The position numbers were made by a program, and so were the translations under genes. DNA of 41,403 bases, taken from assembly GCA_963966765.1 (NCBI GenBank), contig CAXAAR010000009.1, forward strand, positions 1 to 41,403, written 5' to 3'. Every line of letters starts with the position of its first letter. Position 1 is the first letter of the stretch. Of this stretch, positions 7,968 through 15,632 are shown in pieces. The notes below the pieces were generated by a model. The model saw nothing but the letters and a program-made list of their open reading frames with translations, had not been told where the DNA came from and did no database searches. This stretch comes from Aequoribacter sp003520285 (GTDB lineage Bacteria > Pseudomonadota > Gammaproteobacteria > Pseudomonadales > Halieaceae).

Positions 7968-8783
7968 ATGACTGTTATTGAGGCGAACGACCACTACCAC
8001 TCACTCGAAATTTTGGGCTCTGACGCCATGCAGACGCTTCAGGGTCAATTCACCTGTGATGTTATTAAACAAGAGCCTAATACCACCATTCCTGGCCTGT
8101 TATGCTCACTCAAAGGTCGAGTCGAAATCATTGGCTATGTGCATAAGCATTCGCCTGAGCATTTTTCAGTGATTGTACCCAGGGCCGACATGGACAGCCT
8201 CGCCGCTCGCCTCAAGCCCTACCTCATGTTCTCGCGGAGCAAGATGGCGCCCAACGCACTATCGACTTATGCTATTGTCATGAGCGATGGACCACACCCA
8301 TCGGATGCAGCGACACTCAAATTCCGTTTATCTGACCGCATCGGTCTCAACCCTTATGACAAGAGCGCAGAATCTGCCGTGACGCTCGCCGCTGGCTTTC
8401 AGTTAAGTTCATTGAGATTGCGCAACGGCCTACTCGAGCTGAACGACCGGACCAGAGCACGTTTCACCCCCCAGCAACTCAGCCTCGATGCACTGGGCTA
8501 TATCAGCTTCACGAAAGGCTGTTATATGGGCCAAGAGATCATTGCTAGGATTCATTACAAAGGCGCACCTAAAACACGCTTAGCTCTGCTTGAACGGCGT
8601 GACCACTCAGCGACACCATCGAATCACAGCCTGCTCGACGCCGATGGCAACACCGTGGGTGAAATCTTGGAATCTTATACCGAAATGAGTTTGGCAACAG
8701 TGTCGACGGACTTACCCGTCGCAGCACTACTCGACGGTGATAACAGCCGCTGGGCGCTATCGCGCTTTTTTCACGAGCAATAG
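7968..8783 (+). CDS. ygfZ: Folate-dependent Fe-S cluster assembly protein YgfZ
   Basis: Folate-binding protein of the GcvT-like YgfZ/COG0354 family, needed for full activity of some [4Fe-4S] enzymes. The 271-residue protein contains the signature KGCYMGQE at residues 183-190 with its key cysteine at 185, preceded by FTPQQLSLD as in other family members. It is somewhat shorter than E. coli YgfZ (about 325 residues) but of a length common in marine gammaproteobacteria. It diverges from sdhE across an 83-base gap and is followed after 24 bases by the broken GGDEF/EAL gene. Confidence 0.92.
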   Translation: MTVIEANDHYHSLEILGSDAMQTLQGQFTCDVIKQEPNTTIPGLLCSLKGRVEIIGYVHKHSPEHFSVIVPRADMDSLAARLKPYLMFSRSKMAPNALSTYAIVMSDGPHPSDAATLKFRLSDRIGLNPYDKSAESAVTLAAGFQLSSLRLRNGLLELNDRTRARFTPQQLSLDALGYISFTKGCYMGQEIIARIHYKGAPKTRLALLERRDHSATPSNHSLLDADGNTVGEILESYTEMSLATVSTDLPVAALLDGDNSRWALSRFFHEQ

Positions 8784-8807
8784 GGAGCCGACTTTGTCAG
8801 TTCCGAC

Positions 8808-9461
8808 ATGCAGGATCAGCTATCGGCTCTACTGGTCAAGGCGCAATCTCGCTTTGAGCGCAACATTCAGCGCGTGCGTGAAATGGAATTAGGGCGAACT
8901 CGATACCTCGACGCGAAGCTCGCCGCGTATCAGGAGCATGCTGCACTGCTGGGATCCAACACTGTATCCGCCTCGCTCATGGCGCTTACAGAGAGTGCCC
9001 TAGTCGACCTATTTACGCTCAACATTCTGCAGCCCAATGGCTCTGATGAGTTTGGCATCATCGAGTCCGCTCTGCGTTGCCTTGCCGAGACGCTCAATAC
9101 GCTGATCGCCGGCAACAGTCTCTCTGAAAACGAGCTTGAGACAGCGAATCAACAACTCGCTCTTCTAGAGCAACATCTCGATAAAGCCTTCCCAACCCGT
9201 GTCCAATTACAAAATCTACTCCACAGTTTGCGCCGCGAGATCGAGACTCAGGCAGCAGAACCCGCATCTGCCGAGCAATCCCACGCCTTTGACATCGATG
9301 GAAGTCAGTTGAGTCTTGAGGAACGGCTCGAGTTCCTCCCTCGATTAAAACGAGGGGTCTCGCATGCGTTGCGCCTGAGTGATGGCCTCTGGTTTAACTG
9401 GCGGAGCGCGCAAAGCACCAGTGAGAAACGGTTTCTCGCTTGGATCGATCCGGGGAAGTAG
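8808..9461 (+). CDS. Fragment 1: N-terminal, possible DUF1631-like region
   Basis: A 217-residue ORF ending at the TAG described for the whole locus. It is rich in helices (a coiled-coil-like start with RFERNIQRVREMELGR) and then a stretch resembling the tail of DUF1631 proteins, with LALVDLF-type and NxLSENELE segments and a terminal beta-strand pattern (HALRLSDGLWFNW, KRFLAWIDPGK) that is cut exactly where the family normally continues. The ATG has no clear Shine-Dalgarno; the AGGGAG near 8782 is too far. The DUF1631 relation is a by-eye resemblance. It probably does not function alone. Confidence 0.45.
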   Translation: MQDQLSALLVKAQSRFERNIQRVREMELGRTRYLDAKLAAYQEHAALLGSNTVSASLMALTESALVDLFTLNILQPNGSDEFGIIESALRCLAETLNTLIAGNSLSENELETANQQLALLEQHLDKAFPTRVQLQNLLHSLRREIETQAAEPASAEQSHAFDIDGSQLSLEERLEFLPRLKRGVSHALRLSDGLWFNWRSAQSTSEKRFLAWIDPGK

Positions 9462-9467
9462 CGCTTT

Positions 9468-10070
9468 GTGTTTACTGATCACCGCGGCTATCACGCCGAG
9501 ACGATGGGTCTTGTAGGCTTGGCTAGACGTATTGGCAGAACCTTAACAGCAGAACACCCGATCGACACGCTGCCCGCATCAAACCAGTATTTATTGTCAC
9601 AGCTGACTGAGTTTACCCCAATCCTCGACTCTCACATTGAGCGAGATGATCAAACAGGCTTGCTCACGCGCGACAGCTTCCATCGTCAAATCGAGCTATC
9701 GATGAAACAGAGTTACAACCAAGGTCGCTGCCTCCACTTGGTCGCAGTGCGACTTAACAATTCACTGTGCATCACCCAAGTCTTTGACTCGGTGGTGGCC
9801 GATACGCTAGATCAGCATCTAGGACGCCAGTTGGCGTACTTGCCCTCTAACCTGTTTATCGGCGGTCGTCTCAACGACCGAGACTGGGGCATTATTTGCT
9901 TTGAAGGCTCTGCCGCGAGACTGCGTCAAAGGCTAACCCACTTAGTGCGCGCGCAACATGGCACTGGCATCGAGCTCAACCACGAGCTCATCGAGGCCGA
10001 GGTCAGCTGCATCGTGATTACCATGGATATCGAGGCTTCAGAGCAGACTAGCATCACGCCAATCTTTTGA
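9468..10070 (+). CDS. Fragment 2: degenerate GGDEF domain
   Basis: A 200-residue ORF from a GTG, in the same frame as fragment 1 and separated from it only by TAG plus two codons. The first ~35 residues complete the strand and helix begun in fragment 1. Residues 57-165 look like a GGDEF fold: HIERDDQTGLLTRDSFHRQIE corresponds to the DxLTGLxNRxxF start (shown here in overlapping parts as DDQTGLLTRDSF), and GGRLNDRDWGIICF takes the place of RLGGDEFxxLL. The active-site residues are lost. The ORF ends in TTT TGA at the frameshift junction. Confidence 0.45.
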   Translation: MFTDHRGYHAETMGLVGLARRIGRTLTAEHPIDTLPASNQYLLSQLTEFTPILDSHIERDDQTGLLTRDSFHRQIELSMKQSYNQGRCLHLVAVRLNNSLCITQVFDSVVADTLDQHLGRQLAYLPSNLFIGGRLNDRDWGIICFEGSAARLRQRLTHLVRAQHGTGIELNHELIEAEVSCIVITMDIEASEQTSITPIF

Positions 10071-10248
10071 ATTTCTCGATCAAACGACAGCTTCAAGTGG
10101 CGTCCAAACCGTCAGATTCAGCAAGCTTGCTCAGCAGCAGGACGCGGCTCAGCCTGAGCAGGGTATTCCGTTTCAGCCATCCAATTACGATCTCTGGTCA
10201 CAACAGGTCACGTGCCACAACAGGGCGTCAAATGAAAAAGACGTCCGC

Positions 10249-10836
10249 TTGATCTTCTCGGTCCAACCCATTGGATCAAGTCATGCTCTCGACTGCACTG
10301 AGTTGCCACAGGGGATCGAGCATCAACGCGCCCTCGATCTATGGCGCTTGCTCGCTGTACTATCGTGGCTTAAGAACCTCGCAGATCAATCGATTGAGTG
10401 CCCTCACTGCATCATCGATGTCAGTGCCGCAAGCTTGCTAGATTCTCAGTTTACCGACCACGTACTGAATGCTCTGTCGGATTATGGTGTGGGTACTCGG
10501 CGACTGTGGATGAGTCTCGATCTGAGTTTCTCTGAGGCTGATTTCCGCAGTGTGACCGAATTTGCTCAAACGATGAATGATATTGGGTTTCGTATCGTGG
10601 GCTATAACCTTGCAGCGGCAGATATATCGCTCATCCAAACACTCGAAATTAGTAACATCGAGTACAACGATCCAGATGTCTCGATGCCCCCACCGGGGCT
10701 TGCGCAGCGACTTGATATCGTTAAACTCCTCGCCATCCCCATACTACAATGCTCTATCACGTCTGATTCGCCGCCCGCCCTGATCCCAACACATTCGGAT
10801 GGCTCCGAGCGAGAGCACATTGCAACAGTGCGATAA
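10249..10836 (+). CDS. Fragment 3: degenerate EAL domain
   Basis: A 195-residue ORF from a TTG start; the frame is open further upstream to at least 10022, so the TTG is probably just an internal codon. VRLIFSVQPI matches the first EAL strand, IIDVSAASLLDSQF the conserved VNxSxxQLxDxxF region, and a MNDIGFRIVGYN segment the place of the IALDDFG motif. The EAL triplet and metal-binding acids are missing, so it is not an active phosphodiesterase. It ends 118 bases before fnr. Confidence 0.45.
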   Translation: MIFSVQPIGSSHALDCTELPQGIEHQRALDLWRLLAVLSWLKNLADQSIECPHCIIDVSAASLLDSQFTDHVLNALSDYGVGTRRLWMSLDLSFSEADFRSVTEFAQTMNDIGFRIVGYNLAAADISLIQTLEISNIEYNDPDVSMPPPGLAQRLDIVKLLAIPILQCSITSDSPPALIPTHSDGSEREHIATVR

Positions 10837-10954
10837 GATACGCTAATCGGGCTATTTTAGTGCTCCTGTTAGCACAGTTAAGAGGTGCTACTCGCTGTAT
10901 ATTAGGGTAAGATAATACAACGCGCGGACGCCAACTAAGCAATAGAGCGGTGGT

Positions 10955-11716
10955 ATGACTGAGGTAATCAAGCTAGCGGCCACTCAATGCGGCCACACCT
11001 TCAAAATGAATTGCAGTAACTGCAGGCTCAACTCGCTATGCCTGCCGTTGTCGCTCGATTCTCGCAGCATGACCGCGCTGGATTCAATTGTCGAACGGGG
11101 CAAACCTCTCCAAAAAGGACAGTACGTTTTTCGTGAGAACCAGCCGTTCAACTCCATTTTTGCGGTCCGCTCAGGTGCACTCAAAGTATTTTCAAGCACC
11201 AGTGATGGCCGAGAACAAATCACCGGATTCTATTTTCCTGGCGAAATCCTGGGCTTAGATGGCATCAGCAACAATCGCTATGAGTCGAGCGCCAAGGCAC
11301 TTGAGACCGCTGCAATCTGTGAAATACCATTCGATCGTCTTGGTGATTTGAGTGCACAAGTACCCTCTTTGCAGATGCAGTTTTTCAAACTGATGAGTCG
11401 AGAGATCGGCTCAGATCAGCAGCTCATCACCCTCCTCAGCAAACATACTGCAGACGAGCGATTAGCGACATTTTTGCTTAGCATTTCGGCTCGAAATGCG
11501 CGGCGGGGACTCTCAGCAACGCGATTCCGATTACCCATGTCTCGCTTAGATATCGGCAACTATCTCGGCCTAACTGTCGAAACTGTGAGCCGATCTATTG
11601 GCCGTCTGCAGAAGCAGGAGATTATCGAGGTCAGTAACAAAGATATTCACATCTTTGATCTCAGCACACTGGAAACAGTGGCACACAGCAAGCTATTGGA
11701 AACCAAAGAAGGCTAG
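10955..11716 (+). CDS. fnr: FNR/Anr oxygen-sensing transcriptional regulator
   Basis: CRP/FNR-family regulator that senses oxygen with a labile [4Fe-4S] cluster. The 253-residue protein keeps the cluster cysteines at positions identical to E. coli FNR: 20, 23 and 29 (CSNCRLNSLC) and 122 (AAICEIPF). The cyclic-nucleotide-like beta roll spans about 45-150. The HTH contains LTVETVSRSIGRL with Glu209, Ser212 and Arg213, which in FNR read the TTGAT half-site. It stands just before an FNR-box-controlled cbb3 operon, so it is the probable direct regulator. The 118-base upstream gap holds a weak GATAAT at 10911-10916 and a small inverted repeat near 10860-10875; no clear FNR box was found there. Confidence 0.97.
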   Translation: MTEVIKLAATQCGHTFKMNCSNCRLNSLCLPLSLDSRSMTALDSIVERGKPLQKGQYVFRENQPFNSIFAVRSGALKVFSSTSDGREQITGFYFPGEILGLDGISNNRYESSAKALETAAICEIPFDRLGDLSAQVPSLQMQFFKLMSREIGSDQQLITLLSKHTADERLATFLLSISARNARRGLSATRFRLPMSRLDIGNYLGLTVETVSRSIGRLQKQEIIEVSNKDIHIFDLSTLETVAHSKLLETKEG

Positions 11717-11739
11717 TTTGCGAAGATTTGCCCGATAAC

Positions 11740-11753
11740 TTGACTCATATCAA
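11740..11753 (+). promoter_or_regulatory. FNR box upstream of the Yip1-cco operon
   Basis: The sequence TTGAC-TCAT-ATCAA matches the FNR/Anr consensus TTGAT-N4-ATCAA at nine of ten defined positions. Its centre (11746.5) lies about 41 bases before a predicted start site near 11787, set by the TAGACT at 11775-11780 as -10. This is the spacing of class II FNR-activated promoters. The ATG of the first gene follows 64 bases later with AAGGAGA as ribosome site. Confidence 0.8.
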
Positions 11754-11774
11754 GGTAACTTTCACTGGTCCGGA

Positions 11775-11780
11775 TAGACT
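11775..11780 (+). promoter_or_regulatory. -10 element of the FNR-dependent cco promoter
   Basis: TAGACT, four of six matches to TATAAT, placed so that transcription would begin near 11787 with the FNR box centred at about -41. No separate -35 is needed in class II promoters because the FNR site overlaps it. The assignment depends on the FNR box. Confidence 0.5.
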
Positions 11781-11816
11781 AGCGACTGCGCCTCAGACCC
11801 ATCAAGGAGATAAGAC

Positions 11817-12428
11817 ATGATTCAGCACGGTGCTACTCTGCTGATTAGCCCTAAGGCGACTTGGCAACGCCTCGCTAATCTCGACCCCGCTCAGCTCAGT
11901 ATCTGTCTCATCTATCCTTTCATTATGGCCATACTCCCCTCGGTTGCCTGGTACTACGGCACCAGTCAGATCGGCTGGACCGTAGGAATTTCCGAGAGCG
12001 TCATTCGATTAACGGAACAGAGCGCGTTTGAAATTGCTATTCTCTTTTATCTGGTGATGGTGTCATCTGTGGCCATTATTGGCTATTTCATCCATTGGAT
12101 GTCAGAGACTTACGGTGCCGACTCGACGCTCACTAAAGGCATTGTCATTGCCGGATACACCTGCACCCCACTTTTTGTTGCTGGCTTAGTCGGCTTCTAT
12201 CCCATTCTTTGGCTGGATTTACTGATCGGCGTGGTTACACTCGCCTGGGCCACGTACCTACTGTACTTGGGCATACCGATTGTGATGCAGATTCCAACCG
12301 AACGTGGATTTTTATTCTCCAGCGCCATCATCGCGATAGCCATGGTGATCTTTGTCGGGATTTTGGTGGTGACTATTTTAGCCTGGGAGTATGGTTTTGC
12401 TCCTGAATTCACCGACCACTCACTGTAA
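11817..12428 (+). CDS. Yip1-family integral membrane protein
   Basis: A 203-residue protein with five or so hydrophobic segments (about 30-48, 68-90, 103-123, 128-155 and 165-190). The N-terminal LLISPKATWQRLA motif and the later GYTCTPLFVAG segment are typical of bacterial Yip1-domain (DUF1282-like) proteins. Function is unknown for the bacterial family. It begins 64 bases after an FNR box, with AAGGAGA six bases before the ATG, and is followed by ccoN after 24 bases, so it appears to be the first gene of the cbb3 operon. A role in oxidase assembly or membrane insertion is possible but only inferred from position. Confidence 0.8.
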   Translation: MIQHGATLLISPKATWQRLANLDPAQLSICLIYPFIMAILPSVAWYYGTSQIGWTVGISESVIRLTEQSAFEIAILFYLVMVSSVAIIGYFIHWMSETYGADSTLTKGIVIAGYTCTPLFVAGLVGFYPILWLDLLIGVVTLAWATYLLYLGIPIVMQIPTERGFLFSSAIIAIAMVIFVGILVVTILAWEYGFAPEFTDHSL

Positions 12429-12452
12429 CCATAAGTCATACGGGCCCTCACT

Positions 12453-13895
12453 ATGAGTGAACTTAATCACGCACTACAACACCCCACATACAATTACACT
12501 GTGGTTCGACAGTTTGCCATAATGACGATCGTATGGGGCATCGTTGGAATGCTCGTCGGTGTCATCATCGCAGCACAAATGATATGGCCAGACCTCAGCT
12601 TTAATCAGCCCTGGTTCAGCTTTGGACGACTCCGCCCTCTGCACACTAACGCAGTCATTTTCGCCTTTGGTGGCTCTGCCCTTTTCACCACCTCTTATTA
12701 CGTCGTTCAACGCACTACGCAAGCGCGACTCATATCTGATGGGCTCGCAGCCTTCACATTCTGGGGCTGGCAAACCGTGATCGTTCTGGCGGCAATTACA
12801 CTGCCGATGGGACTCACTTCTTCAAAAGAATATGCCGAGCTCATTTGGCCCATCGATATTTTAATCGCCATCGTCTGGATCGCTTATGCTGTGGTGTTTT
12901 TTGGCACCATTGCGCGTCGCAAGGTCAGTCACATTTACGTTGCCAATTGGTTTTTCGGCGCCTTTATCATCACCGTTGCCGTATTGCACATTGTCAACAG
13001 CGCCGCTTTACCAGTGAATTTATTCCTCTCGTACAGCCTCTATGCAGGCACTGCTGACGCCATGGTCCAGTGGTGGTACGGTCACAATGCCGTTGGCTTT
13101 TTCTTGACTGCGGGTTTCCTTGGCATGATGTATTACTTTGTGCCCAAACAAGCGGAACGACCTGTCTATTCCTATCGATTGAGTATCGTTCACTTCTGGG
13201 CCTTAGTGGCGGTCTATATCTGGGCCGGCCCTCATCACCTGCACTATACCGCGCTGCCTGATTGGGCACAGAGCCTCGGAATGGTGATGTCTCTGATACT
13301 ACTCGCGCCTAGCTGGGGGGGCATGATCAACGGCATCATGACGCTTTCAGGTGCTTGGCACAAACTCCGCACCGACCCCATCTTAAGGTTCCTAGTGGTG
13401 AGTCTGTCGTTCTATGGCATGTCGACTTTCGAAGGTCCAATGATGTCCATTAAAACCGTGAACTCGCTGAGCCACTACACCGACTGGACCATCGGCCACG
13501 TCCACTCCGGAGCACTCGGCTGGGTCGCTATGATTTCAATTGGTTCGCTCTACCACCTGATCCCCATTTTATTTGGCAAGGATAAAATGTATAGCATCGA
13601 GCTGATCAATGTTCATTTCTGGATGTCGACCATTGGCACGGTGCTGTATATCGCGTCAATGTGGGTCAACGGGATTCTGCAAGGCCTAATGTGGCGCGCT
13701 TATAACCAAGACGGCACCCTCACCTACACCTTCGTAGAGTCACTCGTAGCGAGCTATCCTGGCTACGTCGTCCGATTAGCCGGAGGTTTGACGTTTTTCC
13801 TAGGAATGCTCCTCATGGCATACAACGTCTACAAAACTATCACCGTGAATCGTGCCGTAGATACCGAATCACAGCGCTTGGCCAACGCGGTTTAG
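12453..13895 (+). CDS. ccoN: cbb3-type cytochrome c oxidase subunit I (CcoN)
   Basis: Catalytic subunit of the high-affinity cbb3 terminal oxidase: reduces O2 at a heme b3-CuB centre in the inner membrane and pumps protons. The 480-residue sequence has about 12 membrane segments and the family motifs: GRLRPLHTNAVIFAFGG (heme b ligand His), WWYGHNAVGFFLTAGFLG (CuB/heme region), IWAGPHHLHYTALPDW, and DWTIGHVHSGALGW with heme-ligand histidines. Length is typical. The Shine-Dalgarno is weak, so translation may be coupled to the upstream Yip1 gene. ccoO follows after 15 bases. Confidence 0.98.
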   Translation: MSELNHALQHPTYNYTVVRQFAIMTIVWGIVGMLVGVIIAAQMIWPDLSFNQPWFSFGRLRPLHTNAVIFAFGGSALFTTSYYVVQRTTQARLISDGLAAFTFWGWQTVIVLAAITLPMGLTSSKEYAELIWPIDILIAIVWIAYAVVFFGTIARRKVSHIYVANWFFGAFIITVAVLHIVNSAALPVNLFLSYSLYAGTADAMVQWWYGHNAVGFFLTAGFLGMMYYFVPKQAERPVYSYRLSIVHFWALVAVYIWAGPHHLHYTALPDWAQSLGMVMSLILLAPSWGGMINGIMTLSGAWHKLRTDPILRFLVVSLSFYGMSTFEGPMMSIKTVNSLSHYTDWTIGHVHSGALGWVAMISIGSLYHLIPILFGKDKMYSIELINVHFWMSTIGTVLYIASMWVNGILQGLMWRAYNQDGTLTYTFVESLVASYPGYVVRLAGGLTFFLGMLLMAYNVYKTITVNRAVDTESQRLANAV

Positions 13896-13910
13896 GGAGA
13901 CTCGAACGTT

Positions 13911-14519
13911 ATGAAACATGAGGTCATCGAAAAGAATATTAGTCTAATGATCGTGCTCACAATTGTCGCGATCAGCTTTGGCACACTGGTTGAGCTTGTC
14001 CCTTTGATATTTTCCAAACAAGTATCAGAACCGGTCGAGGGATTAAAACCCCTTGGCGCTTTGGAGCTCGAAGGGCGAGATATTTATATCAGAGAGGGTT
14101 GCAACACCTGCCATTCACAAATGATTCGCGCCTTGCGAGCCGAGAGCGAACGCTATGGACACTACTCAGTCGCGGGCGAGTTTGTGTACGACCGACCCTT
14201 CCTTTGGGGTTCCAAACGCACTGGACCGGATCTAGCTCGGGTCGGTGGCCGCTACAGTGATGGCTGGCATCGGGCACATCTATTGAACCCACGTGACGTG
14301 GTGCCCGAAAGCAATATGCCGGCCTTCCCATGGCTATTCGAAGCCACCATCGATGCTTCAGTCACACCCAAAAAACTCCGCACCCTGCAAACGCTTGGAG
14401 TGCCCTACTCCGACGCGGACATCGAGCAAGCGGCCGCAGTGGTAGAGGGCAAGTACGAGATCGATGCCGTGGTCGCTTACTTACAGGGTCTGGGCACCGT
14501 TTTGTCGGAGCGACGGTAG
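13911..14519 (+). CDS. ccoO: cbb3-type cytochrome c oxidase subunit II (CcoO)
   Basis: Membrane-anchored monoheme cytochrome c subunit that passes electrons to CcoN. One N-terminal transmembrane helix (about 10-34) is followed by a periplasmic domain with the heme c site CNTCH at residues 64-68. The ESNMPAFPWLFE segment supplies the distal methionine ligand. The 202-residue length is normal. GGAGA precedes the ATG. Its TAG stop shares one base with the GTG start of ccoQ. Confidence 0.97.
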   Translation: MKHEVIEKNISLMIVLTIVAISFGTLVELVPLIFSKQVSEPVEGLKPLGALELEGRDIYIREGCNTCHSQMIRALRAESERYGHYSVAGEFVYDRPFLWGSKRTGPDLARVGGRYSDGWHRAHLLNPRDVVPESNMPAFPWLFEATIDASVTPKKLRTLQTLGVPYSDADIEQAAAVVEGKYEIDAVVAYLQGLGTVLSERR

Positions 14520-14695
14520 TGGATATTAATGATTTAAGAGGACTGAGTACCGTGCTCATGTTGGGCTCATTTCTCGGCTTATGTGTTTGGGCATACAGCA
14601 AAGCGCGAACGGAAGAATTCAACGAAGCGGCAAACTTACCCTTCGCAGATGAACCAGAAGCGGTTTCAAGTTCGCGGGAGAAAGGCGATGAGTAA
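14519..14695 (+). CDS. ccoQ: cbb3-type cytochrome oxidase subunit CcoQ
   Basis: Small non-catalytic subunit that stabilises the cbb3 complex. The 58-residue product starts VDINDLRGLST (initiator GTG), has one membrane helix (VLMLGSFLGLCVWAYS, about 12-27) and then the acidic tail typical of CcoQ. The GTG overlaps the ccoO stop by one base (TAGTG), with GGAG eight bases upstream inside ccoO. The stop overlaps the ccoP start by eight bases. The same frame is open further upstream into ccoO, but that part is not CcoQ-like. Confidence 0.88.
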   Translation: MDINDLRGLSTVLMLGSFLGLCVWAYSKARTEEFNEAANLPFADEPEAVSSSREKGDE

Positions 14696-15575
14696 TTTTT
14701 GGAGCAACTGGATCATTATTCTTACCGCTATCACGCTGATCGCGGTCACTTGGCTGTTGTTCGCAAATCGCAAACGCGACAACAGTGAAGGTCACACAAC
14801 CGGCCACAGCTACGACGGCATCGAGGAATATGATAATCCTCTGCCCGCTTGGTGGTTCTTTATGTTTGTGATTACCATCGTCTGGGGATTGGGTTACCTT
14901 GCGGCCTATCCAGGGCTCGGCAACTATCCTGGCTTTCTAAATTGGACGCAAGAAGGTCAGCATGATCAGGAAGTGGCCGCTGCCGAAGAGCAACACCGAG
15001 CAATGCGAGATCGTTATCTGGCTCTATCCGTAGAAACGATCGCCACTGACCCCGCCGTGAAGAAGATGGGACAACGTCTATTTGGTAATCACTGTGCTCA
15101 ATGCCACGGTGTAGATGCCAGAGGCGCCTATGGATTTCCCAATCTACGAGACAATGACTGGCTCTGGGGAGACTCTGCTGAAGCGATTAAACACACCTTG
15201 GTCGCTGGCCGCCAGGCTGCAATGCCAGCGTGGGGCTCAGTGCTCGGTGATCAAGGCATCAGCGAAGTGACGGCTCATTTATTAAAGCTCAATAACAGAA
15301 CTTCTGATCCAGAGCTTGCTGAGGCGGGTGCACAAAAATATGGTATCTACTGCGTCGCCTGTCATGGCACAGAGGGCAAAGGCAATCCGCTAATGGGTGC
15401 TCCAAACCTGACCAATGGGATTTGGCTCTACGGTGGCACGGAGTCGGCTATCTCACAAACGCTCAGACACGGACGCAACGGCATTATGCCCGCACAGGCG
15501 AGTATTCTGTCCGAAGATAAGATTCATATCCTGACCGCCTATGTGTATGGACTGAGACTGTCGGAAGAACCTTGA
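14688..15575 (+). CDS. ccoP: cbb3-type cytochrome c oxidase subunit III (CcoP)
   Basis: Diheme cytochrome c subunit that receives electrons from soluble cytochromes and delivers them to CcoO. The 295-residue protein has two N-terminal membrane helices (about 8-25 and 54-74, the latter followed by the family YPGLGNYPG motif). Two cytochrome c domains follow with CAQCH at 136-140 and CVACH at 222-226; likely axial methionines are Met179 and Met267. The ATG at 14688 is chosen because MSNFWSNWI is the usual CcoP N-terminus and GGGAG lies just upstream; a longer in-frame ORF from 14583 is not family-like. Confidence 0.97.
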   Translation: MSNFWSNWIIILTAITLIAVTWLLFANRKRDNSEGHTTGHSYDGIEEYDNPLPAWWFFMFVITIVWGLGYLAAYPGLGNYPGFLNWTQEGQHDQEVAAAEEQHRAMRDRYLALSVETIATDPAVKKMGQRLFGNHCAQCHGVDARGAYGFPNLRDNDWLWGDSAEAIKHTLVAGRQAAMPAWGSVLGDQGISEVTAHLLKLNNRTSDPELAEAGAQKYGIYCVACHGTEGKGNPLMGAPNLTNGIWLYGGTESAISQTLRHGRNGIMPAQASILSEDKIHILTAYVYGLRLSEEP

Positions 15576-15632
15576 CATACCCATGCGTGCGCTAACTCAT
15601 CGTAATAATCTGAGTAACCGAGTGACATTGCA

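Larger units (their letters stand above)
8808..10836 (+). pseudogene. Interrupted degenerate GGDEF/EAL protein gene (whole locus)
   Basis: Three consecutive ORFs read as one protein of about 675 residues if two lesions are repaired. Lesion 1 is a TAG at 9459-9461; the frame continues directly as RFVFTDHRGY, and a C-to-T change (CAG to TAG) would explain it. Lesion 2 lies near 10065-10070, where the frame ending ITPIF-stop continues in the next frame as EFLDQTTASSG after skipping one T of a TTTT run. Reconstructed order: an N-terminal helical/beta region possibly related to DUF1631 (about 1-245), a degenerate GGDEF domain (NDRDW where GGDEF should be), a linker, and a degenerate EAL domain lacking EAL and DDFG. 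Catalysis on c-di-GMP is not expected. Disabled gene, sequencing error or recoding are all possible; two independent breaks favour one of the first two. Confidence 0.7.

Noticed and set aside
9459..9461. TAG as a pyrrolysine or read-through codon
   Set aside because: No Pyl machinery in view, no read-through context, and a second lesion in the same gene makes loss of function simpler.
10067..10252. A 61-codon ORF between the GGDEF and EAL fragments
   Set aside because: It is the third reading frame over the linker; the linker reads sensibly in the EAL frame, which is open from about 10022.
10860..10875. Inverted repeat GTGCT-N6-AGCAC before fnr as a terminator
   Set aside because: Only a five-base stem and no following T run; may be chance.
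14330..14518. Upstream extension of the ccoQ frame inside ccoO
   Set aside because: Not CcoQ-like; overlaps ccoO fully. The GTG at 14519 gives the normal family length.
15572..15620. TTGACA before ccoG as a possible internal promoter
   Set aside because: At 15572-15577 it has no acceptable -10 at 16-18 bases; the TAATAAT is 27 bases away.
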